Assembly: GCA_030158125.1 (NCBI GenBank)
Contig: JAOATL010000012.1
Location: 1-64,000, forward strand
Reading direction: 5' to 3'
Length of the DNA: 64,000 nt
Source of the DNA: Limnohabitans sp.
Lineage (GTDB): Bacteria; Pseudomonadota; Gammaproteobacteria; Burkholderiales; Burkholderiaceae_C
Positions 42,865 through 52,377 of the stretch are shown piece after piece (position 1 is the stretch's first letter; each line of letters opens with the position of its first letter). The translations under genes were made by a program, and so were the position numbers. Below the pieces are notes generated by a model, which worked only from the letters and a program-made list of their open reading frames with translations, was not told the origin of the DNA and did not search any database.

Positions 42865-45630
42865 TTATTTGCCGCCATGCTTGGCAAAATCACCCGCGTA
42901 AATGTTCAAGAACTTATGGAACTCGAGGTGTTTGCGAATGGCCGCGTTGACCTCGTCCAATGTTGTTGATTCAATTTGTGCGTCTAGTTTTTCGACAAAG
43001 CGCATGGTGCGATTGGCTGCAGTTTGCGCCACATGACTTGCCGCCAACGCACGGTCTTGGGCGCGGCCAATTTTGCGCTCCTCTTGCCAGCCTTTTTTGG
43101 CATCGACCAGCTCTTCAGCCGTGACGCCGTCTTTCACAAACTTGGCCAATTCTTCTTGAACGCCAGCTTTCAATTTGGCTAAATTTTGAGGTGCATAGAT
43201 GGCATACAAAACCCACATGCCAGACGGCTCAAAGGCACTGACGCTCAGTTGGCTGCCTGCACCATAACTGAGGCCGTCTTTCTGACGAAGTCGGTCAAGC
43301 AAACGCGATTTGACGCCACCACCCAAGACCCGGTTGGCCAATTGAAGTGGCACAAATTCTGGGTGGGTGTCTTGCAGGCTCAATGGCAAGCCGGCCAAGA
43401 AGAAGGCATTGGCTTTGTCGGGCGCCTCAAGTTGAATCACTTGTGCTTTGGGTGCTTTGGGTTCGGCTTTCAATCGCGCATAGGGTTGAGGGCTTTGCCA
43501 GTCGCCAAAGAACTGGCGGACCTGGGCCTGGACGGCTTCGCTGTCAAAGTCGCCCACCAATGCAAATTCGCTGTTGCTGGCGCCGTAGTATTGGCTGTGA
43601 AACTGTTGAACTTGCGCCAGTGAGGCTGACTTGAGGGCTGCAATGGATTCATCTAAGTTGCGGGCAGCCCGAACATCGCCTTTGGGGTAGACATCGAGGG
43701 CCAAAGACATGGCTTGCGAGCTCATGGCGCTGGGTTCGCTGCGTTGGCTTTCTAAGCCCGCGGTACTCTCTGCCACCAACAAGTCAAATTCTTGAGAAGG
43801 GAAGGTGGGTTTGCGAAGCACGTCGCGCACCAAGCGCAGTACTTCAGGCAGGTTTTTGCGCAATGTGTCAAATCGAACGGTGACAATTTGCCCGCCACCA
43901 GTGACTTCAATTTGTGTTTTGAGCTCGTTTAATTTGGCGGAAATTTCGGCACGCTGCAGTTGTCCCGCACCGCGCAACAGCAAATTGGCTGTGAGGCTGG
44001 CGGTGGTTGCCTGGTTGTACAAAGATTTTTCGTCGCCAAAACGCAAAGTGAGATAGCCATTGACGGTTTCGCCACGCGTTCTTTTGGGCGTCAAAATCAA
44101 CTTCATGCCGTTGGCCAAAACCAAGCGCTGAGTGCGATTTTCGATGTTGGCGGGCGAAATGTCAAAGACCTCGCCTTCGGCTGTGGCTGCCTTGCCTTTG
44201 TACTCTGCCACCAGTTTGGGCACATCGACCTGCGGTGGCATTTGAATGCGATCTGGCGTCACGGTGGGAATGAATTGACCCAAGGTGCGGTTGCTGGCTT
44301 TGAAGTAGTTCAGGCCCACGGCTTGAAGATCGGCCACTGTTAAGTTTTCAATCCGATCGCGATGCAAGAAAAACAGGCGCCAATCGCCATTGGCAATGGA
44401 CTCGGACAATTGCACGGCCAATTTTTGCGGGTCGTTGATGGTTTTGTCGATCTCGCTGAGCAGGCTGGCTTTGGCACGCTTGAGTTCGTCTTCGGTGACA
44501 GGCTTTTGTGCAAGACCTTCAAGCTCGTCAAGCAATGCTTTTCGGGCGTCATTCAAGTTTTGTGTTTTGCTGAGCTCGGCCATGAACACCACATAGCCTC
44601 GTTCTGCCAAGTCGAAGTTCCAGGGGTTGACGTTGACGGCCAGCTTTTTTTCAATCAAGCTTTTGTGGAGGCGTCCGTTGGGCGTGCCTGCCAGCACGTC
44701 GCTGAGTGCGGCCATGGCGGCTGCATCTTTGTGGCTGCCCGAAGCTGTGTGGTAAAGCACGGCCGAGAGTTGGATGTCGCCTGTGCGCCGCACAATCACT
44801 TCTCGCTCGCCGTCTTGAACAGGATCTTGTGTGTAAGTGGGGTGGCGTACGCGTGCAGGTTTGGGGATGGCGCCAAAAATACGGTGGATGTTTTCGAGGG
44901 TGGTGTTTGCCTCGAACTTGCCAGCAACCAGCAGCACGGCATTGTCTGGTTGGTAGTAATTGCGGTAAAAGTTTTGCAGGTTTTCAATCTTCACATTTTC
45001 GACATCGGTGCGCGCGCCAATGGTGCTTTTGCCGTAGTTGTGCCAATCAAAGGCTGTGGACGCCATGCGTTGCCAAAGCGTCATGTGGGGGTTGTTCTCG
45101 CCGCTTTCCATTTCGTTTCGCACGACCGAAAACTCCGTGTCTAAATCTTTGCGCGCAATAAAGCTGTTGACCATGCGATCGGCTTCCATTTCCAGTGCCC
45201 ATTTTAGATTCTCGGGATTGGCGGGAAAGGTTTCGAAATAGTTGGTGCGGTCGTAAAAGGTGGTGCCATTGAAGTCCATGCCGCGCTTGCCCAGCTCTTG
45301 CATGATGTTGCCCCGCGCAGGCGTGCCCTTGAACACCAAATGCTCAAGCAGGTGCGCCATGCCCGTCTCTCCATAATTTTCGTGACGGCTGCCCACCAGG
45401 TAAGTGATGTTGACGGTGGTGGTGGGTTTGGAGGCATCGGGTGCCAGTAATACGCGCAGACCATTGGGCAAGCGATACTCTGAAATGCCTTCAACTTGCG
45501 CCGTGGCTTTGAGCGTGGTGAAACTTGCACCAGCTGCACCAGCGGCGTTGCTAGGCGTTTGCGCAAGGATGCCGGCAGGCGTCAAAAGACTGGCCGTGAC
45601 AAGGGCGAGAGAGATCAGGCGGAGTTGCAT
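42865..45630 (-). CDS. M16-family zinc metalloprotease (pitrilysin-like), exported
   Basis: A 921-residue protease with two M16 modules. The N-terminal half has the inverted zinc motif HLLEH in GMAHLLEHLVFKGTP near residue 92, with the downstream Glu in the NEMESGENNP region; the C-terminal half lacks the motif and forms the second shell. ATG 45630 gives a signal peptide (QLRLISLALVTASLLTPAG, cleavage near LAQ), so the enzyme is periplasmic or surface-bound. An ATG 16 codons upstream is possible but gives a poorer export signal. Related enzymes degrade peptides; the target here is unknown. Confidence 0.9.
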   Translation of the reverse strand: MQLRLISLALVTASLLTPAGILAQTPSNAAGAAGASFTTLKATAQVEGISEYRLPNGLRVLLAPDASKPTTTVNITYLVGSRHENYGETGMAHLLEHLVFKGTPARGNIMQELGKRGMDFNGTTFYDRTNYFETFPANPENLKWALEMEADRMVNSFIARKDLDTEFSVVRNEMESGENNPHMTLWQRMASTAFDWHNYGKSTIGARTDVENVKIENLQNFYRNYYQPDNAVLLVAGKFEANTTLENIHRIFGAIPKPARVRHPTYTQDPVQDGEREVIVRRTGDIQLSAVLYHTASGSHKDAAAMAALSDVLAGTPNGRLHKSLIEKKLAVNVNPWNFDLAERGYVVFMAELSKTQNLNDARKALLDELEGLAQKPVTEDELKRAKASLLSEIDKTINDPQKLAVQLSESIANGDWRLFFLHRDRIENLTVADLQAVGLNYFKASNRTLGQFIPTVTPDRIQMPPQVDVPKLVAEYKGKAATAEGEVFDISPANIENRTQRLVLANGMKLILTPKRTRGETVNGYLTLRFGDEKSLYNQATTASLTANLLLRGAGQLQRAEISAKLNELKTQIEVTGGGQIVTVRFDTLRKNLPEVLRLVRDVLRKPTFPSQEFDLLVAESTAGLESQRSEPSAMSSQAMSLALDVYPKGDVRAARNLDESIAALKSASLAQVQQFHSQYYGASNSEFALVGDFDSEAVQAQVRQFFGDWQSPQPYARLKAEPKAPKAQVIQLEAPDKANAFFLAGLPLSLQDTHPEFVPLQLANRVLGGGVKSRLLDRLRQKDGLSYGAGSQLSVSAFEPSGMWVLYAIYAPQNLAKLKAGVQEELAKFVKDGVTAEELVDAKKGWQEERKIGRAQDRALAASHVAQTAANRTMRFVEKLDAQIESTTLDEVNAAIRKHLEFHKFLNIYAGDFAKHGGK

Positions 45631-45784
45631 GGCAGGCTGAAACTTTGCAATGAGAAAGTGAACTTTATACACCTGCATTAGAATAGCCCTGCGTTTGCCA
45701 ACCCTTGCAAATGTTTTTATTTTTCAAAGTCTGTGCTTCGGCGGGCCTTGATGTTGTTCACCCGAAGCCATGTAGAGGACTACC

Positions 45785-46879
45785 ATGTACAAAAACCTCG
45801 CTGCCGTGATCACGGCCGCCTGCTTTTTATCCCCTTTTTCAATTCGTGCCACCCAGCCCGTCAGCGCGCCGGGCAGCAAGCCGGTCAAGGCTGCGTTTGT
45901 GTATGTCACGCCAGTGTTTGAAGCGGGGTGGACCCATCAGCATGACGAAGGCCGCAAATCCGTCGAGAAGTCTTTGGGTCAAGCCGTTAAAACCACCGTG
46001 GTGGCCAATGTTGCTGAAGGCGCCGATTCGGAGCGCGTTGTTCGGGACTTGGCGCAACAAGGCCATGACATTATTTTCACCACCAGCTTTGGTTACATGG
46101 AGCCCACGCTCAAAGTGGCCAAAGAATTCCCGCATGTGAAGTTTGAGTCCATCACCGGTTACAAAACCGATGCCAATGTTGCCGTGGCCAACGCACGTTA
46201 TTACGAAGGTCGTTATTTGGCAGGCGTTGCGGCCGGCCGAATGACGCAAAGCAATGTGGCTGGTTATGTTGCAGGATTTCCCATCCCCGAAGTGCTGCAG
46301 GGCCTGAATGCCTTTGCGCTGGGCATGCGTTCAGTCAACCCCAAAGCCCAGGTGAAGGTGGTTTGGTTAAATGCTTGGTTTGATCCGGCCAAAGAGCGTG
46401 ATGCTGCGATGACCTTGTTCAATCAATCGGTAGATGTGATCACCTTTCACACGGCAACGAATGCTGTGATGGTGGCGGCACAGGAGCGCGGCAAAATGGC
46501 CATTGCTTACCACTCAGACATGCGCAAAGTGGCGCCTGATGCGCAACTGATGGCCGTGACCCATGAATGGGGCGCTTATTACACGCAGCGCGTGACAGAC
46601 GTCCAAAAAGGGCAGTGGCGAACAGGGAGCACTCGCGGCGGACTGAAGGAGGGCATGATCCGTGTCGGTGACTTTGGCCCCAAGTTGCCAGCCAAGGTGC
46701 GCAGTGAAATTCAACAAATTCAAAAAGAAATTGTTCAAGGTGCACGCCAACTGTTCCAAGGCCCCATTGTTGACAACGAGGGCAAGCTTGTCTTGCCTGC
46801 GGGTCAACAATTGAGCGAGGCGCAAATTCTCAACATGAACTATTTGGTGGCTGGTGTGGTGGGCAAAGTCAGTCCCTGA
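45785..46879 (+). CDS. orphan BMP-family binding protein, second copy
   Basis: A 364-residue periplasmic protein of the Bmp/PnrA family, related throughout to the product at 36522-37646: FGYMEPTLKVAKE, YYEGRYLAGVAAGRMTQSN and IPEVLQGLNAFALGMRSVNP are shared patterns. Unlike that protein, it has a plain signal peptide (about residues 1-22) with no lipobox. AGAGGAC precedes the ATG. No ATPase or permease gene is adjacent, so it may share the transporter at 33-36 kb or act as a sensor or scavenging component (inference). Confidence 0.88.
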   Translation: MYKNLAAVITAACFLSPFSIRATQPVSAPGSKPVKAAFVYVTPVFEAGWTHQHDEGRKSVEKSLGQAVKTTVVANVAEGADSERVVRDLAQQGHDIIFTTSFGYMEPTLKVAKEFPHVKFESITGYKTDANVAVANARYYEGRYLAGVAAGRMTQSNVAGYVAGFPIPEVLQGLNAFALGMRSVNPKAQVKVVWLNAWFDPAKERDAAMTLFNQSVDVITFHTATNAVMVAAQERGKMAIAYHSDMRKVAPDAQLMAVTHEWGAYYTQRVTDVQKGQWRTGSTRGGLKEGMIRVGDFGPKLPAKVRSEIQQIQKEIVQGARQLFQGPIVDNEGKLVLPAGQQLSEAQILNMNYLVAGVVGKVSP

Positions 46880-46881
46880 GC

Positions 46882-47853
46882 TTAGCTGTCGAGTTGGATG
46901 TTGCGCGCCTTGGCCAATTGAGTCCAACGGGCTAAATCAGCTTTCATGTAGGCCGCAAACTCGGCAGGCTTCATGGGCATCAGTTCAACCGCCTCTGAAC
47001 TGAGTTTGTCTTTGAAGTCTGGTTGCGACAAAACGCTCAGCATGGCATCGTTCAGCACTTTCACAATGGGCGCGGGCATGTTGGCGGGCCCAACCACACC
47101 GTACCACTGCTGCGCGTCGAATCCCTTAAGACCCGCTTCCTCAAGTGTTGGGATGTCCTTGACTTGAGGGTGCCGCTTGGTCCCCGTGACAGCAAGCGCT
47201 CGAATGCGGCCGCTTCGAATGTGTGGCAAGGCTGCAGCCAAGCCTGGGAACATCATTTGGGTTTGTCCGCCAATCAGGTCGGTGATGGCCGGGGCAATGC
47301 CGCGGTAAGGAATGTGTACCATGAAGCTGTTGGTTTGCAGCTTGAAAAGTTCTGCGGCCAAGTGAGTCAAAGACCCTGCACCTGCTGAGCCATAGGACAG
47401 CCGACCCGGATTTTGTTTGACGTACTCAATGAACGCTTTGATGTTTTGTGGCGGTAAATTGTTGTTGATGCACAAAACGTTGGGCGTAGACCCAATCATG
47501 CCGATGGGGGTGAAATCCTTTTCGGCGTCGTAGGGCAATTTGCGTGTGGCAGGGGAGGTGCCGTGGGTGGCCACATAACCCTGCATCAAGGTGTAGCCGT
47601 CGGCTGCAGCACGCGCCGTGTTTTGAGACGCAATCACGCCGCCGCCGCCGCCAATGTTGTCGACCACCACCGATTGTCCCAGCGCTTTGGCCAAGCGCTC
47701 GCACAGGGCGCGGCCAACCATGTCTGAGCCGCCGCCAGCGGCCACTGGCACGATGTAACGAATGGGCTTGTGAGGGTAGGCCGTCTGCGCTTGACTGACT
47801 GCAGGCAAACCCAACAACAACGGGCTGGCTTGAAGGAGGGTGCGTCTTTTCAT
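46882..47853 (-). CDS. Bug-type (TctC family) tricarboxylate-like binding protein, orphan
   Basis: Periplasmic receptor of the very expanded Burkholderiales Bug family, 323 residues. The signal peptide is MKRRTLLQASPLLLGLPAVS; the mature protein opens YPHKPIRYIVPVAAGGGSDMVGRA and has VDNIGGGGGVIASQNTARAA, the family hallmark. ATG 47853 was chosen over a longer frame. No TctAB genes are adjacent. The stop is 2 bp from that of the convergent BMP gene. The ligand cannot be predicted; small carboxylates are usual. Confidence 0.92.
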   Translation of the reverse strand: MKRRTLLQASPLLLGLPAVSQAQTAYPHKPIRYIVPVAAGGGSDMVGRALCERLAKALGQSVVVDNIGGGGGVIASQNTARAAADGYTLMQGYVATHGTSPATRKLPYDAEKDFTPIGMIGSTPNVLCINNNLPPQNIKAFIEYVKQNPGRLSYGSAGAGSLTHLAAELFKLQTNSFMVHIPYRGIAPAITDLIGGQTQMMFPGLAAALPHIRSGRIRALAVTGTKRHPQVKDIPTLEEAGLKGFDAQQWYGVVGPANMPAPIVKVLNDAMLSVLSQPDFKDKLSSEAVELMPMKPAEFAAYMKADLARWTQLAKARNIQLDS

Positions 47854-48029
47854 AGGTGTCTCTTTATAAGCGGATGATTGAAGAAAGTTTAGCTTAGCCC
47901 CCGCTAGCTTGCCCCCTGAAGAGGCACAAAGACCTTGAATTCTTCTCACAATCCAGATCTTCTGCACTGGAGGGCTGGCGCACTTTACAATGCAGGCTTG
48001 ACTTCAAAGACCGTTGGAAAGATTGAGCG

Positions 48030-48599
48030 ATGAGCATCAAAAGCGACAAATGGATCCGCCGCATGGCAGAAGAGCACGGCATGATCGAGCCCTTTGAGCC
48101 TGGGCAAGTTCGAAAAAACGCGGCCGGCGAGAAAATTGTGAGCTACGGCACCAGCAGTTATGGCTACGACATTCGCTGTGCACCAGAGTTCAAGGTCTTT
48201 ACCAACATCTACAGCACCGTGGTCGACCCGAAGAATTTCGACGAGAAAAGCTTTGTCGACATTCAGTCTGACGTGTGTGTCATCCCGCCCAATAGTTTCG
48301 CACTGGCACGCACAATGGAATACTTTCGTATTCCTCGCAATGTGCTGACCATTTGCTTGGGCAAAAGTACCTATGCCCGCTGCGGCATCATTGTGAACGT
48401 CACGCCCTTCGAGCCCGAGTGGGAGGGCTACGTCACTCTTGAGTTCAGCAACACCACACCGTTGCCCGCCAAGATCTACGCTGGCGAGGGTTGTGCCCAG
48501 GTTTTGTTCTTTGAAAGCGACGAGGTTTGCGAGACCAGCTACAAAGATCGGGGCGGAAAATACCAAGGTCAAGTGGGCGTGACGCTGCCCAAGACTTAA
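48030..48599 (+). CDS. dcd: dCTP deaminase Dcd
   Basis: Deaminates dCTP to dUTP for thymidylate synthesis in the cytoplasm. The 189-residue trimeric enzyme shows [16 protein letters not shown] near 40, [24 protein letters not shown] near 110-135 (with the catalytic Glu) and the C-terminal [11 protein letters not shown]. Length and motifs are canonical. It precedes the RhlE-like helicase gene by 20 bp, probably in the same transcript. Confidence 0.97.
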   Translation: MSIKSDKWIRRMAEEHGMIEPFEPGQVRKNAAGEKIVSYGTSSYGYDIRCAPEFKVFTNIYSTVVDPKNFDEKSFVDIQSDVCVIPPNSFALARTMEYFRIPRNVLTICLGKSTYARCGIIVNVTPFEPEWEGYVTLEFSNTTPLPAKIYAGEGCAQVLFFESDEVCETSYKDRGGKYQGQVGVTLPKT

Positions 48600-48619
48600 A
48601 GTGCGACAATAGCCGGTTA

Positions 48620-50089
48620 ATGACCGCCTCTTTTTCAAATCTATCGCTGGCTGAACCGCTGGCACGTGCCGTAGCCGAAATGGGCTACGAATCCATGACC
48701 CCCATTCAAGCCCAGGCCATCCCTGTGGTTTTGACGGGCAAAGACGTGATGGGCGCGGCGCAAACGGGCACGGGTAAAACCGCTGCCTTCTCGCTGCCGC
48801 TACTTCAACGTCTGCTCAAGCACGAAAACACGTCCACGTCCCCTGCACGCCATCCGGTGCGGGCCTTGGTGCTTTTGCCTACCCGCGAGCTGGCCGACCA
48901 GGTGGCGCAGCAAATCAAGATGTACGCCAAGTACACCCAGATGCGCAGCGCTGTGGTGTTTGGCGGCATGGACATGAAGCCCCAAACCCTTGAGCTCAAA
49001 AAGGGCGTTGAGATTTTGGTGGCCACACCCGGTCGCTTGCTCGATCACATCGAAGCCAAAAACGCGGTGCTGAATCAAGTGGAATATGTGGTGCTCGACG
49101 AAGCCGACCGCATGCTGGACATTGGCTTCTTGCCAGATCTGCAGCGCATCTTGAGTTTTTTGCCCAAGCAACGCACCACGCTCCTGTTCTCGGCCACCTT
49201 TTCGCCCGAAATCAAACGTCTTGCGGGTAGCTACTTACAAGATCCGATCACCATTGAGGTGGCCCGTCCTAACGAAACAGCGTCCACTGTTGAGCAACGC
49301 TTTTATGCCGCACAAGACGATGACAAGCGCCGTGTCGTCAAGGCCGTTCTCAACCAGCGCGGCATCAAGCAAGCCTTCATTTTTGTGAACAGCAAGTTGG
49401 GTTGCGGCCGCTTGGCTCGATCACTCGAACGCGAAGGTTTAAAAACCGCAGCCTTGCATGGCGACAAATCGCAAGACGAACGCTTGAAGGCCCTCGAAGC
49501 CTTTAAAAAAGGCGAAGTTGATTTATTGGTCTGTACCGATGTGGCCGCACGTGGTTTGGACATCAAAGATGTGCCTGCTGTGTTCAATTTCGATGTGCCT
49601 TTTAACGCTGAAGACTATGTGCACCGTATTGGCCGAACGGGTCGCGCTGGTGCCTCTGGATTGGCCGTGACCTTGGTGTCGCCGTCCGATATGCGCTTGG
49701 TGGCAGACATCGAGAAGTTGATCAAAAATAAACTGGAAGTAGAAACCTTCCCCTTGGAAGACGCGCGCTCAAGCAACAATTTTGGTGAAGGCCGTCGCGA
49801 CGAGCGCCGACCCGAGCGCCGAGAAGACCGTCGCGAGGAGCGCCGACCCGAGCGCGGCTTCGAGCGTCGCCGCGAAGAAGAGGGTGATCGCCGTAGCAGC
49901 TTCAGACCGGCGCAAGTATCACGCGACCCCTTCTTCGAGAAGCCTTATGAAGCGCAAGATCCTGCGCTGGCGCAAGCCGGCACAGCCTCTTGGGAGGCCA
50001 GCCCCAAAGCAACGGCGTCAAGGCCTGGACTGTCTGCCAACATCAAGCCCAAGCGCAAAGTGGCTGCACTGTTCAAGTCTGCCGAATAA
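48620..50089 (+). CDS. DEAD-box RNA helicase, RhlE-like
   Basis: An ATP-dependent RNA helicase, 489 residues. Visible motifs are the Q motif (PIQAQAIP near 30), AAQTGTGKTAAF (I), PTRELADQ (Ia), VLDEADRML (DEAD, II), FSATFS (III), ARGLDIKDVPAVFNFDVP (V) and HRIGRTGR (VI). After about residue 385 comes a highly charged Arg/Glu-rich tail with repeated RRDERRPERR-like units and a basic C-terminus, likely an RNA-binding extension. ATG 48620 was chosen since the longer frame overlaps dcd. RhlE members act in ribosome assembly and RNA decay. Confidence 0.94.
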   Translation: MTASFSNLSLAEPLARAVAEMGYESMTPIQAQAIPVVLTGKDVMGAAQTGTGKTAAFSLPLLQRLLKHENTSTSPARHPVRALVLLPTRELADQVAQQIKMYAKYTQMRSAVVFGGMDMKPQTLELKKGVEILVATPGRLLDHIEAKNAVLNQVEYVVLDEADRMLDIGFLPDLQRILSFLPKQRTTLLFSATFSPEIKRLAGSYLQDPITIEVARPNETASTVEQRFYAAQDDDKRRVVKAVLNQRGIKQAFIFVNSKLGCGRLARSLEREGLKTAALHGDKSQDERLKALEAFKKGEVDLLVCTDVAARGLDIKDVPAVFNFDVPFNAEDYVHRIGRTGRAGASGLAVTLVSPSDMRLVADIEKLIKNKLEVETFPLEDARSSNNFGEGRRDERRPERREDRREERRPERGFERRREEEGDRRSSFRPAQVSRDPFFEKPYEAQDPALAQAGTASWEASPKATASRPGLSANIKPKRKVAALFKSAE

Positions 50090-50166
50090 GGAGGCTTCGC
50101 CCGACTTTTTGTCGGGGGAGGTTTTCCCGAAACAAAACCTTTACATTCCCCTGTCAAAATCAGGGA

Positions 50167-52365
50167 ATGATTTACAAAAAAACTGTCACGCTGGCCCTTG
50201 TCTCGTTGACCTCCTCATGGAGCTGGGCTCAAACTACACCCCTGCCTAACGCCCCTGTCCAAGACATGGGCCGGGTTGAGATCAAAAGCAATCGCGACAA
50301 TGCCACAGAGGAGCGGCGCCAATCGACGGCCGCCAAAATCGTCATTGGGCGCGAGGAGTTGGACAAACAAGGCGACGGCACCCTTGGCGAGGTGCTGAAA
50401 CGCTTGCCAGGTGTCACCATTCAGGGCGCTCCCGGACGAGGCGGCGCCATCCGCATGCGTGGTTTGGGTGGTGGTTACACCCAAATCTTGATGGATGGAC
50501 AGCGGGTGCCTCCCGGATTTTCAATTGACTCTCTCACACCCGAGATGATCGAAAAAATCGAGATCATGCGTGCGCCTACCGCAGAAACTGGTGCGCGCGC
50601 CATTGCGGGCACCATCAACATCGTGTTGCGTGAGGGGCAAAAAGCCAACCCCGACGATTTGAAAGTGGGTAGCAGTTTTGAACATGGTCATCGCTCTGAG
50701 GGGCTGAACTGGATTCACAACATCAATTCGGAACCAATGACGGGCACCTTCACAGTGTCGGCCATGAACCAATGGCGCCCCGAAGACAACAGCGCCTTGA
50801 CTGACACCGAGGTAGATGCCATAGGCAGACTCCCTGAATGGTCCTCACAACGTGAACGGCACACCGTGAATTTGGGGCATCGGCAAGGCTTGAATGCCAA
50901 CGCGCGAATGATGTGGCGAGGCGAGCAGGGCACCTCGCTGGTGTTGATGCCCTTCATGGTTTACTCAGAATTCAGCAGCAGAGGTCGCACGGACATCACA
51001 GAAATCAAATCCATTGGCGGTATCTCGCAGCCCATGAGCACTGACAGTGCGCAGACGAGCAATGACAACCGCTTTGTCCTGACCCGTTTGAACGGCCAAT
51101 GGAGTCAACGCTTGTCTGCCGATACGCGCTTCGAATTTAAATTTGGTTTCGGTGAGTCGCACTTCCAGTCCAATTTCAATCAATTGGCCTTGGGCAGTGG
51201 CAGCTTGCTGAACACCCTGACCGAATCTCAAAGCTACAAAGACCTGTCGCAAACTTGGAACGGTAAATTCACCCAAGTCCTGCGCAATGGCCATCAACTG
51301 GTCAGTGGCCTAGAGTTGGAGGGTGTTCGCCGAAGCGAGGACGCCGTGGCCGAGGTGTCAGATGACGCAGGCAACCTGCGCGCTAGCACCCGTCGATGGG
51401 CCATTTACACACAAGATGAATGGGCCATCAATCCCAATTGGAGTGCACATGCAGGTCTGCGCTACGAAAATATTCTGACAGAAGGTCGCAACGACGAGGG
51501 TGAAAAACGCAACCAAAGTGGCGTGCTCACACCCTTGTTGCATGCGGTCTGGAAACCTGTGCCGCAAAGCCGCGATCAAGTCCGAATGAGCCTGACGCGA
51601 AGTTACAAAACGCCCACCTTGTTCAACTTGGTGGCGCGCACCGCACTGTCGCGTGAGGCCAATAGCCCCACACGCCCCGATCGCATTGGCAACCCTGGCT
51701 TGAAACCCGAATTGGCCACGGGAATTGACATTGCCGTGGAGCGCTACCTGTCAGACGGTGGCGTGCTCAGCGCCAACATTTTTCGGCGCAACATCAGCGA
51801 CCTGATTCGCTATGTCACCACAGAGCGCTACGACACCGTGTGGGCGCCCGGACAAAGGCGCTTTGTTTCCAGCCCACAAAACGTGGGCGAGGCCATCACA
51901 CAAGGCCTTGAGTTGGAAGCCAAGTTTCGCTTAGACCAAGTTTGGTCCACGGTACCTGCCATCGATGTTCGCAGCAATTTGAGTTTCTTCAACTCACGTG
52001 TTTTGGATGTCATGGGGCCCAACAATCGCTTGGACCAACAGCCCAAGATGACGGCCAATTTTGGCGGTGACTATCGCATTCGGTCCATTCCCTTGACCTT
52101 GGGCGGCAACGTCAATTTCAATCCAGACTACACGACCCGCAGAACCGAAGAGCAGTGGGTTTATCAAGGCTCTAAACGCGTTGTCGATGTCTATGGGTTG
52201 TGGAAGTTCAACCCTGCAACCGCCATGCGCGTCACAGCCAGCAACCTGGTGCCGCGTGATTACCTCACAGGCACCGTTTACATGGGCAATGGTTTCTCTG
52301 AAACGGTCAACACCAACACGCGCAATTGGCAAAATGTGCAGGTGCGTTTGGAAATGAAAATTTAA
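50167..52365 (+). CDS. TonB-dependent outer-membrane receptor
   Basis: An outer-membrane active transporter, 732 residues. A signal peptide ends near SSWSWAQ, then a plug domain (about 55-170) with LKRLPGVTIQG, GGAIRMRGLGGGYTQILMDG and IEIMRAPTAETGARAIAGTINI, then a 22-strand-type barrel ending in VRLEMKI with an aromatic-poor last residue. A clear Ton box is not obvious. ATG 50167 was chosen for the signal peptide; the longer frame overlaps rhlE. A hydrolase gene follows 12 bp later, suggesting that the imported compound is hydrolysed. The substrate is unknown. Confidence 0.92.
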   Translation: MIYKKTVTLALVSLTSSWSWAQTTPLPNAPVQDMGRVEIKSNRDNATEERRQSTAAKIVIGREELDKQGDGTLGEVLKRLPGVTIQGAPGRGGAIRMRGLGGGYTQILMDGQRVPPGFSIDSLTPEMIEKIEIMRAPTAETGARAIAGTINIVLREGQKANPDDLKVGSSFEHGHRSEGLNWIHNINSEPMTGTFTVSAMNQWRPEDNSALTDTEVDAIGRLPEWSSQRERHTVNLGHRQGLNANARMMWRGEQGTSLVLMPFMVYSEFSSRGRTDITEIKSIGGISQPMSTDSAQTSNDNRFVLTRLNGQWSQRLSADTRFEFKFGFGESHFQSNFNQLALGSGSLLNTLTESQSYKDLSQTWNGKFTQVLRNGHQLVSGLELEGVRRSEDAVAEVSDDAGNLRASTRRWAIYTQDEWAINPNWSAHAGLRYENILTEGRNDEGEKRNQSGVLTPLLHAVWKPVPQSRDQVRMSLTRSYKTPTLFNLVARTALSREANSPTRPDRIGNPGLKPELATGIDIAVERYLSDGGVLSANIFRRNISDLIRYVTTERYDTVWAPGQRRFVSSPQNVGEAITQGLELEAKFRLDQVWSTVPAIDVRSNLSFFNSRVLDVMGPNNRLDQQPKMTANFGGDYRIRSIPLTLGGNVNFNPDYTTRRTEEQWVYQGSKRVVDVYGLWKFNPATAMRVTASNLVPRDYLTGTVYMGNGFSETVNTNTRNWQNVQVRLEMKI

Positions 52366-52377
52366 TCAAGGAATGTC

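Noticed and set aside
49780..49900. Short direct repeats that could be a minisatellite or CRISPR remnant
   Set aside because: They encode the Arg/Glu tail of the RhlE-like helicase in frame.
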